The notes under the pieces: model-generated | The model's input: only the letters and a program-made list of their open reading frames with translations | Database searches by the model: none | What the model was told of the DNA's origin: nothing | Shown here: positions 43,655 to 51,151 of the stretch, piece after piece | How the letters are laid out: each line of letters opens with the position of its first letter | Numbering within the stretch: the first letter of the stretch is position 1 | Position numbers and translations under genes: made by a program | Assembly (NCBI RefSeq): GCF_020171525.1 | Contig: NZ_JAIVAI010000003.1 | Span: 212,452-276,451 of the forward strand | From: Halobacillus yeomjeoni | GTDB lineage: Bacteria > Bacillota > Bacilli > Bacillales > Halobacillaceae | DNA length: 64,000 nt | Reading direction: 5' to 3'

Positions 43655-44131
43655 TTAAGAATGATAGGTTTTGATATCCGACAATCCTTTGACTTCGTTC
43701 GGTCCCTTTATCTGGGTGGCACTTTTCACATGGCTGATCCCTTTAATGTCCTGCACACCTTTGACTCTTCTGTCCGAGCTGCTCTGACGCATTCTCTTTT
43801 GAAGTTCCTGCCCGGAATCTTTTAAGGCAGCCATTCTTTCTCGCAGCTGAAGCAGATTTTCCTGCACAGATTCTTTCGCCTCTTCAGCTTTCGAATGTAC
43901 CTTTTCTGCATTCCTCTCCGCCTTTTTCTGCAAATGGGACTGGAATTGATCCTTCATCATTTCAGCCGCTTCTTCCTGGGTTCGTTCTTTCGCTTCCTCA
44001 GGGTCGTCCGACTTTTTAATGATTTTAGAAACTGTCGGTGCCTTTTCTCGAATGAAGCGTGCGGACTCCTTCACACCTCCCTCAACTTTGTCGATGATGG
44101 ATTCATTCGTTTCTCGGTTCTTTACAGACAC
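43655..44131 (-). CDS. gvpQ: Gas vesicle protein GvpQ
   Basis: First gene of the operon, with the position of gvpQ in B. megaterium. GTG 44131 is preceded by AAAAGG at 7 nt; an ATG at 44140 lies directly against that site, so I prefer GTG (158 aa). The protein is helical and strongly charged, with a possible coiled coil (residues about 55-115, NAEKVHSKAEEAKESVQENLLQLRERM). The C-terminal 45 residues repeat a short pattern: VKGVQDIKGISHVKS, ATQIKGPNEVKGLSDIK. That repeat looks like a short binding motif in tandem. Function unknown. Confidence 0.75.
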   Translation of the reverse strand: MSVKNRETNESIIDKVEGGVKESARFIREKAPTVSKIIKKSDDPEEAKERTQEEAAEMMKDQFQSHLQKKAERNAEKVHSKAEEAKESVQENLLQLRERMAALKDSGQELQKRMRQSSSDRRVKGVQDIKGISHVKSATQIKGPNEVKGLSDIKTYHS

Positions 44132-44170
44132 ACTTACCATCCTTTTGGAAATTCACGCTTTTTATCCTTA

Positions 44171-44195
44171 CTTCCCAACTCCAGGAAACAAAAAC
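44171..44195 (-). promoter_or_regulatory. Possible sigma-B-like promoter of the gvp operon
   Basis: On the minus strand GTTTTT (44195-44190), 13 nt, GGGAAG (44176-44171). The layout resembles the general-stress sigma-B promoter, but both boxes match only in part. The start of gvpQ lies about 40 nt downstream. Confidence 0.3.
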
Positions 44196-44270
44196 CAACT
44201 TTGGGAAAAATAGTATGAATTTCATCATATGGTGGAGAAGAATGGAACTATCCGCCTAGCCATCAAGAGA

Positions 44271-44390
44271 GTTTGGTCGATAAATTTGTTTATTCGCTGA
44301 TAAATAGTGGAGTTTGGTTGATAAACAGTCGAATTTGGTTGATAAAATCAAATTTCCGCCGATAACCTCCACCTTTCCGCTGATAAAAAG
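44271..44390 (+). repeat. GATAAA phased array 4 (upstream of gvp)
   Basis: Six units with GATAAA/GATAAC cores at 44279, 44299, 44320, 44341, 44361 and 44382; spacing 20-21 bp. Three of them carry the TTTGGTCGATAAA or TTTGGTTGATAAA lead form. It lies between the 3' end of the SEC-C gene and the gvp promoter. Confidence 0.9.
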
Positions 44391-44409
44391 CCACCCGCCC
44401 CACAAAAAA

Positions 44410-44432
44410 AGCTCTGCCATTAAGGCAGAGCT
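44410..44432 (-). terminator. Terminator after the SEC-C gene
   Basis: AGCTCTGCC / GGCAGAGCT stem with an ATTAA loop, followed on the minus strand by seven T. Confidence 0.9.
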
Positions 44433-44436
44433 CTCA

Positions 44437-45480
44437 TTATGCTTGCTGTTGATTGCGTGCAGTCAGTTCTCCGATATATTCATCGAACTCTTTCGTTCGT
44501 TTCGTGATACTGTTCGGACTTACACCGTATTTTTCAGCAATTTCTTTTTTCGTTACATCTTTATTGAATTCAAAATAAGGCGTTGCCATCATTAGATAAT
44601 CCAACGCTGCGGCGAACACCCCAGCTTTTCGGATTGTCGGACGTTTCTCCTCACAGTACGTGATCCATAGATTTTTCAGGGAGGTGAAGGCATTTTCCTG
44701 CTGTACCTCTTCATCTACGTTTTCCTTCAACTGATTGAGAACTTCCACTTCCTGAGGACGGCCTTCCCACACTTCTTCCACTTGTTCAAATTCGTTGAAG
44801 TGTTCGCGGTAGAGCCATGTTTTCATTTGCTCCAGGAATGTCTGAACGAAATATTCGTGCTTGCTCAAAGAAGTTTCTGCTTCTTTGTATTCCTGTTCGA
44901 ATGCTTCCATGAACTGGTCATAAGATGCTTTTACATCTGGAACAGCAAGCGGCATGGATTGATAGACGTCTCCCCACTTCATCAGAATTCCCAAGTAATA
45001 AGGAGAGTCTGGAATATGGTCGACAGGAATGCTGTCACGAGTGACTTCATAAACTTCGCCGTCAAATAAGTCCTCTACTGTGATATTCTCTGAACCTTCT
45101 TCCTTCAACTCAAACATACTTACTACAGGTTGTCTCCACTGCTGAAGAGATTCTAGTGTTGCTGGTCGGGTTACCGTTTTCTCAAGCTTTTCAATGAACG
45201 GATCAACAATTGTTCCGCCTTCCTCCAACGGTTCAACAATCCCTTTATAAATCAAGAAAAGGTGCTGTTCTATATTTTCTTCATCCGTACGCGGCGCATG
45301 CGCTGGAAGAAGGTAAGGATAATGTTTTCTTACGTATTCCTGGAACTGCATATAGTGCTGGTTCAGTTCCTCTTTCACAATTTTTTTCGGCAGTTCGACT
45401 ACCTTTTTATTTCTACAACATTGTTTATACTTTTTCCCGCTTCCACACGGGCAAGGCTCGTTGCGTCCAATTTTCGCCAT
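44437..45480 (-). CDS. SEC-C zinc-motif protein
   Basis: 347-aa cytoplasmic protein. The N-terminus has a SEC-C motif, EPCPCGSGKKYKQCC (residues 8-22), like the zinc tail of SecA that binds SecB or ribosomes. Residues about 40-290 are acidic helical sequence of unknown role. The C-terminus (KDVTKKEIAEKYGVSPNSITKRTKEFDEYI) looks like a helix-turn-helix, so DNA binding is possible. Partner and function are unknown. It has a strong terminator and good start context. Confidence 0.82.
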   Translation of the reverse strand: MAKIGRNEPCPCGSGKKYKQCCRNKKVVELPKKIVKEELNQHYMQFQEYVRKHYPYLLPAHAPRTDEENIEQHLFLIYKGIVEPLEEGGTIVDPFIEKLEKTVTRPATLESLQQWRQPVVSMFELKEEGSENITVEDLFDGEVYEVTRDSIPVDHIPDSPYYLGILMKWGDVYQSMPLAVPDVKASYDQFMEAFEQEYKEAETSLSKHEYFVQTFLEQMKTWLYREHFNEFEQVEEVWEGRPQEVEVLNQLKENVDEEVQQENAFTSLKNLWITYCEEKRPTIRKAGVFAAALDYLMMATPYFEFNKDVTKKEIAEKYGVSPNSITKRTKEFDEYIGELTARNQQQA

Positions 45481-45669
45481 GTTGATTCTCCTCTCTAGAT
45501 GTCCATCAAACGATTATACCGAATTCTTCTCCATCTGTCACAAAAAATCCTACAACTGCCTTATAACGATGTCTTCAGCTGAAAATATTAAGTATATAAT
45601 TCATAAGGAAGTAGAGTACCTTGAAGGTCAAGCACTTCAGAATAGAGGTTAAAAAAATCCAACAAAAAA

Positions 45670-45689
45670 ACTGCCTGCGAAGAGGCAGT
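45670..45689 (-). terminator. Terminator after the third LCP gene
   Basis: ACTGCCT / AGGCAGT stem with T-run on the minus strand. Confidence 0.82.
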
Positions 45690-45694
45690 CCATC

Positions 45695-46633
45695 CTATGA
45701 ATTATATTCTTTGATCATCTGTTGAACATTATGAATCTCGGAATCCGACACCTGCAGATAGTAAATTCCGCCGATCTTCGTGCCGCTCCCTGTCATTTGA
45801 TACGTCGTCATGTTTTTCTGAGCAGTACGATAATTCAATACCAAATCTTTCATAGTGCCGAAATCCATGTTCGTCGTTACGTTATGACCCAGAGCATCCA
45901 TGACATCACCGATTTTATTCACCGCTCCGACTTGAGCTCCGGAATCGATGACTCCTTTAATGACCAGTCTCTGTCTTTCGTTACGGCCTAAATCCCCTTT
46001 AGGGTCCTGATATCTCATCCTCACGTAACGGAGAGCTTTATCCCCATCCATAGTCAAAGAGCCTTTTGCAAACGTTTCGCCGTTCCCCTCTGTCCATGAA
46101 ATCGGATTATCAATCGTAATGCCGCCCACAGCATCAACAAGATCAGCCAGTCCTTCCATGTTCACTTTCACATAGTAGTCCAGTTCGATATCCAAAAAGT
46201 TCTCAACCGTACTGATCGCCATATCTGCTCCACCGAATGCATAAGCATGGTTGATCTTGTCCAGTTTTCCAGCCTGGGACGAATCGCCGACCATTTCCGT
46301 ACGCGTATCACGCGGGATACTGACCAATTGACTCCGATCGTTATCCGGGTCAAGGGAAAGCACCATCAAGGCATCGGAACGTCCGCGGTCATTCTGCCTT
46401 TCATCGACGCCTAATAAAAGTATGTTCAATGGTTCTTTATTTTTCAGCTTTTTCTTCGTTACGACATGATCGATCGAAGCCACTTCTTTATGCATTCTCG
46501 CATCGACCGTCTCTTTTGCCCCACTATAAATGGTATACGTATAAACAGCACCGGCTCCAACGACCAAAGCGACTAATAAAAGAGGGAGTTTCCACCACCA
46601 GCTCTTTTTCTTCTTTCTTAAAGCACGACTCAT
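45695..46633 (-). CDS. LCP family protein (third copy)
   Basis: 312-aa membrane-anchored LCP enzyme, likely joining an anionic polymer to peptidoglycan. A basic N-terminus (RKKKKSWWW) precedes one anchor (residues about 15-35). LCP marks are RSDALMVLSLD, VSIPRDTRTEM with the conserved Arg, GKLDKINHAYAFGG, and ALRYVRMRYQDPKGDLGRNERQ. It is closer in length and pattern to the first copy than to the second. GGAG precedes the ATG by about 10 nt. Stands alone next to the repeat pair at 46.8-47.1 kb. Confidence 0.9.
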   Translation of the reverse strand: MSRALRKKKKSWWWKLPLLLVALVVGAGAVYTYTIYSGAKETVDARMHKEVASIDHVVTKKKLKNKEPLNILLLGVDERQNDRGRSDALMVLSLDPDNDRSQLVSIPRDTRTEMVGDSSQAGKLDKINHAYAFGGADMAISTVENFLDIELDYYVKVNMEGLADLVDAVGGITIDNPISWTEGNGETFAKGSLTMDGDKALRYVRMRYQDPKGDLGRNERQRLVIKGVIDSGAQVGAVNKIGDVMDALGHNVTTNMDFGTMKDLVLNYRTAQKNMTTYQMTGSGTKIGGIYYLQVSDSEIHNVQQMIKEYNS

Positions 46634-46791
46634 TCATCATCCACTCCAAAATTTTCTAGTTCAACACTTCTCTTCATTATATAAAGTTATGAATCTTTTT
46701 ACAATATACTATTTATTAGCCTCTGTTTTTGCTTAGTGTTGTTATTTCTCATGTGAGCTTGTATCAGCTCAATCCGTCCTTGAATTTGTAT

Positions 46792-46916
46792 GAGGCGGAC
46801 TTTTAGAATGACTCGCTTTCCGTGGGGTACCGTGAGTCTCCTCAGGCTGACGCCTTCCGGGGTCTCACGATGTACCTTCATCCCACAGGAGTCTCGCCAT
46901 TCTAAAAGTCCACCTC
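46792..46916. repeat. GC-rich interspersed element, reverse orientation (copy 2)
   Basis: Ends GAGGCGGACTTTTAGAATG and CATTCTAAAAGTCCACCTC are inverted repeats (18 of 19 bp). Inside are CGCTTTCCGTGGGG, GAGTCTCCTCAGGC, CTTCCGGGGTCTCAC and CACAGGAGTCTC, the reverse complement of the blocks in copies 1 and 3. The arms are different from those copies, so the arms co-vary with each other, not with the core. Confidence 0.88.
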
Positions 46917-46984
46917 TTCAAAATAGGTGGAACGGAAAGGCCATATACCTTTATAAATGGAGACCCATTACACTAGCTATGAAT

Positions 46985-47108
46985 GGGAGGGAAGGGAAAA
47001 CAGGGAGACTCCTGCGGGAATAAGGAACATGGTGAGACCCCGGAGAACGAAAAGTTCGAGGAGGCTCAGCGTTCCCCGCGGAAAGCGGACTGTTTTCCCT
47101 TCCCTCCC
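46985..47108. repeat. GC-rich interspersed element (copy 3)
   Basis: Nearly identical to copy 1: arms GGGAGGGAAGGGAAAACAG (46985-47003) and CTGTTTTCCCTTCCCTCCC (47090-47108) with the same core and only scattered differences. It lies 68 bp from copy 2 in opposite orientation. Confidence 0.9.
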
Positions 47109-47265
47109 ATACTCTGGTTAAAGAACGTTCCCAGACGTGTCGACGATTTAGATATCAATTAAAATATCAACAACAGTCTTTAACAGAGCCATCTATTAAA
47201 GTGAATCATAGGAGGAGCATTGCACAGAAAAAACCCCCTCCATCCAAAGGACAGAGAGGATTGAT

Positions 47266-48771
47266 TCACGCTGCGTCTTGATTCTGTTTGTTGTCTTCCC
47301 TTTTCTTACGAATGAACGGGACGATAAACGATAGAAAACTTACAGCAAGCAGTCCGACCGAAATCGGGTCTTCGACGAGTACCAGCAGGCTGCCTCCTGA
47401 AGCCGTCAGTGCTTGACGAAGGGCCTGTTCCATCATGCCACCTAAGATGAATGCGAGAATGAACGGCGCGGCCGGAAATGAAAAGAGCCTCATCAAATAG
47501 CCCAGTAAGCCGAAAGCAAGCAGCAAGTACAAATCAAATGTACTGAAGCTAATCGAATACACGCCGATCAAGCTGAAAATGATGACCAGTGAAATCAGCA
47601 ATGGGCGTGAAATTTTCAAGATCTTCGCGATATATGGAATCAACGGCAGGTTCAAAATTAATAAGAAGACGTTTCCGATATACATACTGGCAATGATTCC
47701 CCAGAAAACGTCCGGGCGATCCTGTACCAGCAAAGGCCCTGGCTGGATTCCCATGACAAGAAACGCTCCAAGCATGACAGCGGTCGTCCCTGAACCTGGG
47801 ATACCAAGACTCAACAAGGGAACGAACGCACCACTCGTCGCTGCGTTATTTGCCGTTTCCGGAGCGGAAAGGCCTTTGATCGATCCTTTCCCGAATTCCT
47901 CAGGCTTTTTCGTAATTCTTTTTTCCGTAATATATCCGATGAAGGACGCGATGGTCGCACCTGCACCAGGAAGGACGCCTAATAGAAATCCTAAAAACGA
48001 TTGACGCGTCATAGGACCTTTCATTTCCTTGAAATCGTCACGACTGAGTTTCAAATTTCCGATATCACTCTGCTTGCTCAGTGATTTGTCCTTCCGGTTC
48101 AAAATCAAAAAACACACTTCCGCCAAAGCGAAAAGTCCGAGCGCAATCACTAGAAAATCGATGCCTTCCATCAAATTCGGATTCCCGAATGTAAAACGGT
48201 TCGTCCCCGTTTGAGCATCAATTCCGATCGTCGCAGCCATGAATCCGAGGGTCGCTGAAATCAACGCTTTTACAGTAGAACCATCAGAGAGACTTGAAAT
48301 CGCCGTCAATCCCAGGAACATCAGAGCAAAATACTCCGGAGGTCCAAAGGAAATCGCTACACTCGCGAGCGCCGGCGCAAATAACATCAATAATACAACT
48401 GAAACTGTTCCTCCGATAAAAGAAGAGATGGCCGCGACGGCCAGCGCTTTTCCTGCCTCTCCCCTCTGGGCCATCGGATAGCCGTCGAATGACGTCGCGA
48501 CCGTACCGGATATTCCCGGGGCATTCAATAAAATCGATGACGTCGACCCACCGAATACAGCTCCGTAGTAGACACCTGCCATCATGACCAGCGCACTGGA
48601 TGGATTCATTCCATAGGTCACCGGAATCATGATAGCAATCGCACTGATCGGCCCAAGTCCCGGCATCATACCAATCAACGTGCCTGTAACGACACCTATT
48701 AATACAAACAAAATTCCTTCCCAACTGAATGCGACCTGAAACCCCTGCATCAAGCCATCTAAAGCACCCAT
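47266..48771 (-). CDS. tctA: Tripartite tricarboxylate transporter large permease TctA
   Basis: Large membrane subunit (501 aa, about 12 spans) of a TTT-family carboxylate importer. TctA signatures: GVVTGTLIGMMPGLGPISAIAIMIPVTYGM near residues 22-51, YYGAVFGGSTSSILLNAPG near 68-86, and the repeated half LGVLPGAGATIASFIGY near 266-282 with PETANNAATSGAFVPLLSLGIPGSGTTAVML after it. Substrate (citrate, tartrate or other) is not predictable. It follows tctB by 16 nt. Confidence 0.93.
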   Translation of the reverse strand: MGALDGLMQGFQVAFSWEGILFVLIGVVTGTLIGMMPGLGPISAIAIMIPVTYGMNPSSALVMMAGVYYGAVFGGSTSSILLNAPGISGTVATSFDGYPMAQRGEAGKALAVAAISSFIGGTVSVVLLMLFAPALASVAISFGPPEYFALMFLGLTAISSLSDGSTVKALISATLGFMAATIGIDAQTGTNRFTFGNPNLMEGIDFLVIALGLFALAEVCFLILNRKDKSLSKQSDIGNLKLSRDDFKEMKGPMTRQSFLGFLLGVLPGAGATIASFIGYITEKRITKKPEEFGKGSIKGLSAPETANNAATSGAFVPLLSLGIPGSGTTAVMLGAFLVMGIQPGPLLVQDRPDVFWGIIASMYIGNVFLLILNLPLIPYIAKILKISRPLLISLVIIFSLIGVYSISFSTFDLYLLLAFGLLGYLMRLFSFPAAPFILAFILGGMMEQALRQALTASGGSLLVLVEDPISVGLLAVSFLSFIVPFIRKKREDNKQNQDAA

Positions 48772-48787
48772 GTTTCATCAACACCTT

Positions 48788-49246
48788 TTAAAATGGTAAG
48801 ATCCCCTGCGGCAGGCGGATCTGTAGCAAGTAATTGAACAAATAATAGAGAGCTGAAGGAAATATGAGCGAGACCAATACATTGCTCACCCATTTGTCAT
48901 AACCTAAAAACCATGAACAAAAGAAGATGAATAAAGCTGTCGCAAGTAAAAATCCGATTACCTCGAATAATAGGATATAAATAAAAATCATTCCGCCGAC
49001 AGCAGCCATGACACCTATTTCCTTTTTCGGGACAGTCCGCTTTTTCTTCTCTCCTTCTTCTTCTGAAGATTTATCGAAAAACAAGAGGACAGCAAGCCCA
49101 ATCAATACAAATCCCAATGCTTTCGGAACAAGGTCAGAATCTACGGGTACGTATGGATACTCCTTCAAGTTATAACTTAAATAAAGATAACCGGCACTGA
49201 ATAAGATTAGCACCACACTGATTTTTCGGTTCATCGTTTTCAACAT
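48788..49246 (-). CDS. tctB: Tripartite tricarboxylate transporter small permease TctB
   Basis: 152-aa small membrane subunit with four spans, the usual TctB layout (ISVVLILFSAGYLYLSY; ALGFVLIGLAVLLFF; a long cytoplasmic basic loop EEGEKKKRTVPKKE; two C-terminal spans). I start at ATG 49246 with AGGTG 6 nt upstream; a GTG 9 nt earlier is inside that site. Middle gene of tctCBA. Confidence 0.88.
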   Translation of the reverse strand: MLKTMNRKISVVLILFSAGYLYLSYNLKEYPYVPVDSDLVPKALGFVLIGLAVLLFFDKSSEEEGEKKKRTVPKKEIGVMAAVGGMIFIYILLFEVIGFLLATALFIFFCSWFLGYDKWVSNVLVSLIFPSALYYLFNYLLQIRLPQGILPF

Positions 49247-49286
49247 CCCATTCACCTACTTTCGAGACGAGAGTTTTTTAAACGAA

Positions 49287-49310
49287 AAGGCCTGACCATC
49301 GTCAGACCTT
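49287..49310 (-). terminator. Attenuating hairpin between tctC and tctB
   Basis: AAGG-CTGAC arms pair with GTCAG-CCTT, T-rich on the minus strand. It should keep the binding protein more abundant than the permease genes. Confidence 0.7.
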
Positions 49311-49328
49311 CCCGATCATTTCCAACGT

Positions 49329-50327
49329 TTATTTGCCAAGTCCTAATTCCTCAAGCAGGCTGCCTAGTTCTTCTGTCTGTTCTTTCAGGAATTCTTTGTA
49401 CGCTTCACTATCCATGTACATTTCATCCCATCCATACTTACTACGGATATCGGCGAATGCATGAGATTCACTCACTTCTTTGAACTTTTCTTCGTAATAA
49501 GCCACGGCTTCAGGCGACATATCTTTCGGTCCGAAGAAACCTCTCCAGTTGACGAACGTCGTATCAATTCCTTGTTCTTTCGCTGTTTCAAATGTGGACA
49601 GGACTTCTCCTTCTAAACGTTCCTCAGACGTGACACCCAATACTTTGATTTTCCCGGCTTTCACTTGTTCAATGGTTTCAGCGACACCAGTGGAATACAC
49701 ATCTGCACTACCATTCAAAATTTGTGTCAATGCACCACCGTCCTGTGCAGAAACATATTTGATCTTCTGAATATCGACACCCGCTGCTTTAGCAACTTTG
49801 ACGAACTGCATATGGTCCATGGAACCAGGAGAAGATGCGCCCACTACAGTCACACTCGATGGGTCTGCTTTCATATCTTCAAACAGTTCATTCAAGTTGT
49901 TCCATTTCGCATCATCCGCAACTGCAAATGCACCGTAATCGGCAATCATGTTGGATAGAGGTGTAAAATCTTCATAAGACAAATCCGACTGACCATTCAA
50001 TGGAACAAAAATCAGTGGAGGAGAAGAGACGAAGATATTCTCAGGACTGTTCGTACTATTGATATACGACCAGCCGACCGCTCCGCCACCGCCAGGTTTG
50101 TTTACGACAGCAACATCATTTTCTACAATCTCCTGATCTTCCAATACTTTTCCTACACTACGGGCGGTCGTATCCCAGCCACCACCAGCGCCACCTGGTG
50201 CGACGATTTCAATATTTCCGTCCGGTTTCCACTCTCCGTCACTTTCCGTGGTACCGGAACTTTGTTCCCCACAAGCGACCGTAAATACAAGTAAAGATAA
50301 AATGGCAAGACCCCAAAGCTTCTTCAT
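49329..50327 (-). CDS. tctC: Tripartite tricarboxylate transporter binding lipoprotein TctC
   Basis: 332-aa extracellular receptor of the TTT importer. The lipobox is VACGE (Cys near residue 20). TctC/Bug blocks are visible: NIEIVAPGGAGGGWDTTARSVGK, NKPGGGGAVGWSYIN, a middle SSPGSMDHMQF and GVTSEERLEGEV. First gene of tctCBA, separated from tctB by a hairpin. Its neighbour upstream is a CitA/CitB-type two-component system that probably induces it. Confidence 0.92.
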   Translation of the reverse strand: MKKLWGLAILSLLVFTVACGEQSSGTTESDGEWKPDGNIEIVAPGGAGGGWDTTARSVGKVLEDQEIVENDVAVVNKPGGGGAVGWSYINSTNSPENIFVSSPPLIFVPLNGQSDLSYEDFTPLSNMIADYGAFAVADDAKWNNLNELFEDMKADPSSVTVVGASSPGSMDHMQFVKVAKAAGVDIQKIKYVSAQDGGALTQILNGSADVYSTGVAETIEQVKAGKIKVLGVTSEERLEGEVLSTFETAKEQGIDTTFVNWRGFFGPKDMSPEAVAYYEEKFKEVSESHAFADIRSKYGWDEMYMDSEAYKEFLKEQTEELGSLLEELGLGK

Positions 50328-50452
50328 ATGATTCTCCCCTTTTCAATTAGTTGTACATACATCATAAAAGGGAAACCGCCTTATGTAACCGTTTTCAAAA
50401 TAACCCGTTTAAACAACATTAAATGAATAAACCAAATAAAATTCACAAAAAA

Positions 50453-50474
50453 ACAACCTCTTTGCTGAGGTTGT
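50453..50474 (-). terminator. Terminator after the response-regulator gene
   Basis: ACAACCTC / GAGGTTGT stem touching the stop codon, followed on the minus strand by TTTTTTTGTG. Confidence 0.85.
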
Positions 50475-51151
50475 CATTTCATCATATATTTCCTTTCCGG
50501 TCTTCCTACTTTTCCATAGCGCATTTCTGCTTTTCCTTCATTTAATGAAACGAGATATTCCAAATATCTTCTTGCTGTCGTTTTGGAAACGCCCATTTTT
50601 TCACTCGCCTGTTCGGCTGTCACCCCGGAGGCTTCCAAATTCAACATTTCCCTCATTTTATCCAGTGTCAGAGGATCGATACCTTTAGGGACATCTGCCC
50701 AATTCGAAGCGTGTGTCGATTTCGTATTTCCGATCAACTGATCCACCATCGTCTGGTCGAACGTTGAAGCTGACTCGATCATCCGTTTCTTTTCCTTATA
50801 AGCTTCCAAGGTTTTTCTGAACCGATCCATGGAAACAGGCTTGATGATGTAGTCGATGATTCCATACTTCATAGATTTTTCAATCATGGTTTTATCATTG
50901 GCCGCAGTGATCATCATGATATCGAGTGAAGGAGCCTGTTCCCTCAATGTATGTAAAAGCTCCGTTCCTAGGCGGTCAGGCATATACACATCCAATAAGA
51001 GTAGATCAGGATTGTGCGCCTTCACCATATTTAAAGTTTCTTCTGCATTCAACGCTTTTCCAACCACTTCTACTTCCTCCACTTCTGCCAGGAACTTTTC
51101 GTGAAGCTGCGCTACTCTGAAATCATCCTCGGCTATAGCAACGGTGATCAT
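50474..51151 (-). CDS. CitB/DcuR-type response regulator
   Basis: 225-aa two-component regulator. The receiver domain has phospho-acceptor D54 (LLLDVYMPD), the acidic pair EDD at residues 8-10 and K104-type VIDYIIKPVS. The output region ends in GVTAEQASEKMGVSKTTARRYLEYL, a helix-turn-helix typical of the CitT/DctR family. Overlaps the kinase gene by 4 nt. Most likely target is tctCBA next to it. Confidence 0.92.
   Translation of the reverse strand: MITVAIAEDDFRVAQLHEKFLAEVEEVEVVGKALNAEETLNMVKAHNPDLLLLDVYMPDRLGTELLHTLREQAPSLDIMMITAANDKTMIEKSMKYGIIDYIIKPVSMDRFRKTLEAYKEKKRMIESASTFDQTMVDQLIGNTKSTHASNWADVPKGIDPLTLDKMREMLNLEASGVTAEQASEKMGVSKTTARRYLEYLVSLNEGKAEMRYGKVGRPERKYMMK

Larger units (their letters stand above)
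46634..47265. other. 632 bp gene-free gap with two inverted-arm repeats
   Basis: Contains copy 2 (46792-46916) and copy 3 (46985-47108) of the interspersed element. The open frame crossing 46790-47023 is repeat sequence without a ribosome site. A weak C-rich/G-rich stem before tctA (47229-47260) may act as its terminator. Confidence 0.6.

Noticed and set aside
45461..45652. 63-aa plus-strand frame between the SEC-C and LCP genes
   Set aside because: It overlaps the SEC-C start; no ribosome site; sequence looks random.
46790..47023. Open frame of 77 aa crossing the repeat pair
   Set aside because: It runs through copy 2 into copy 3 of the repeat and has no start context.
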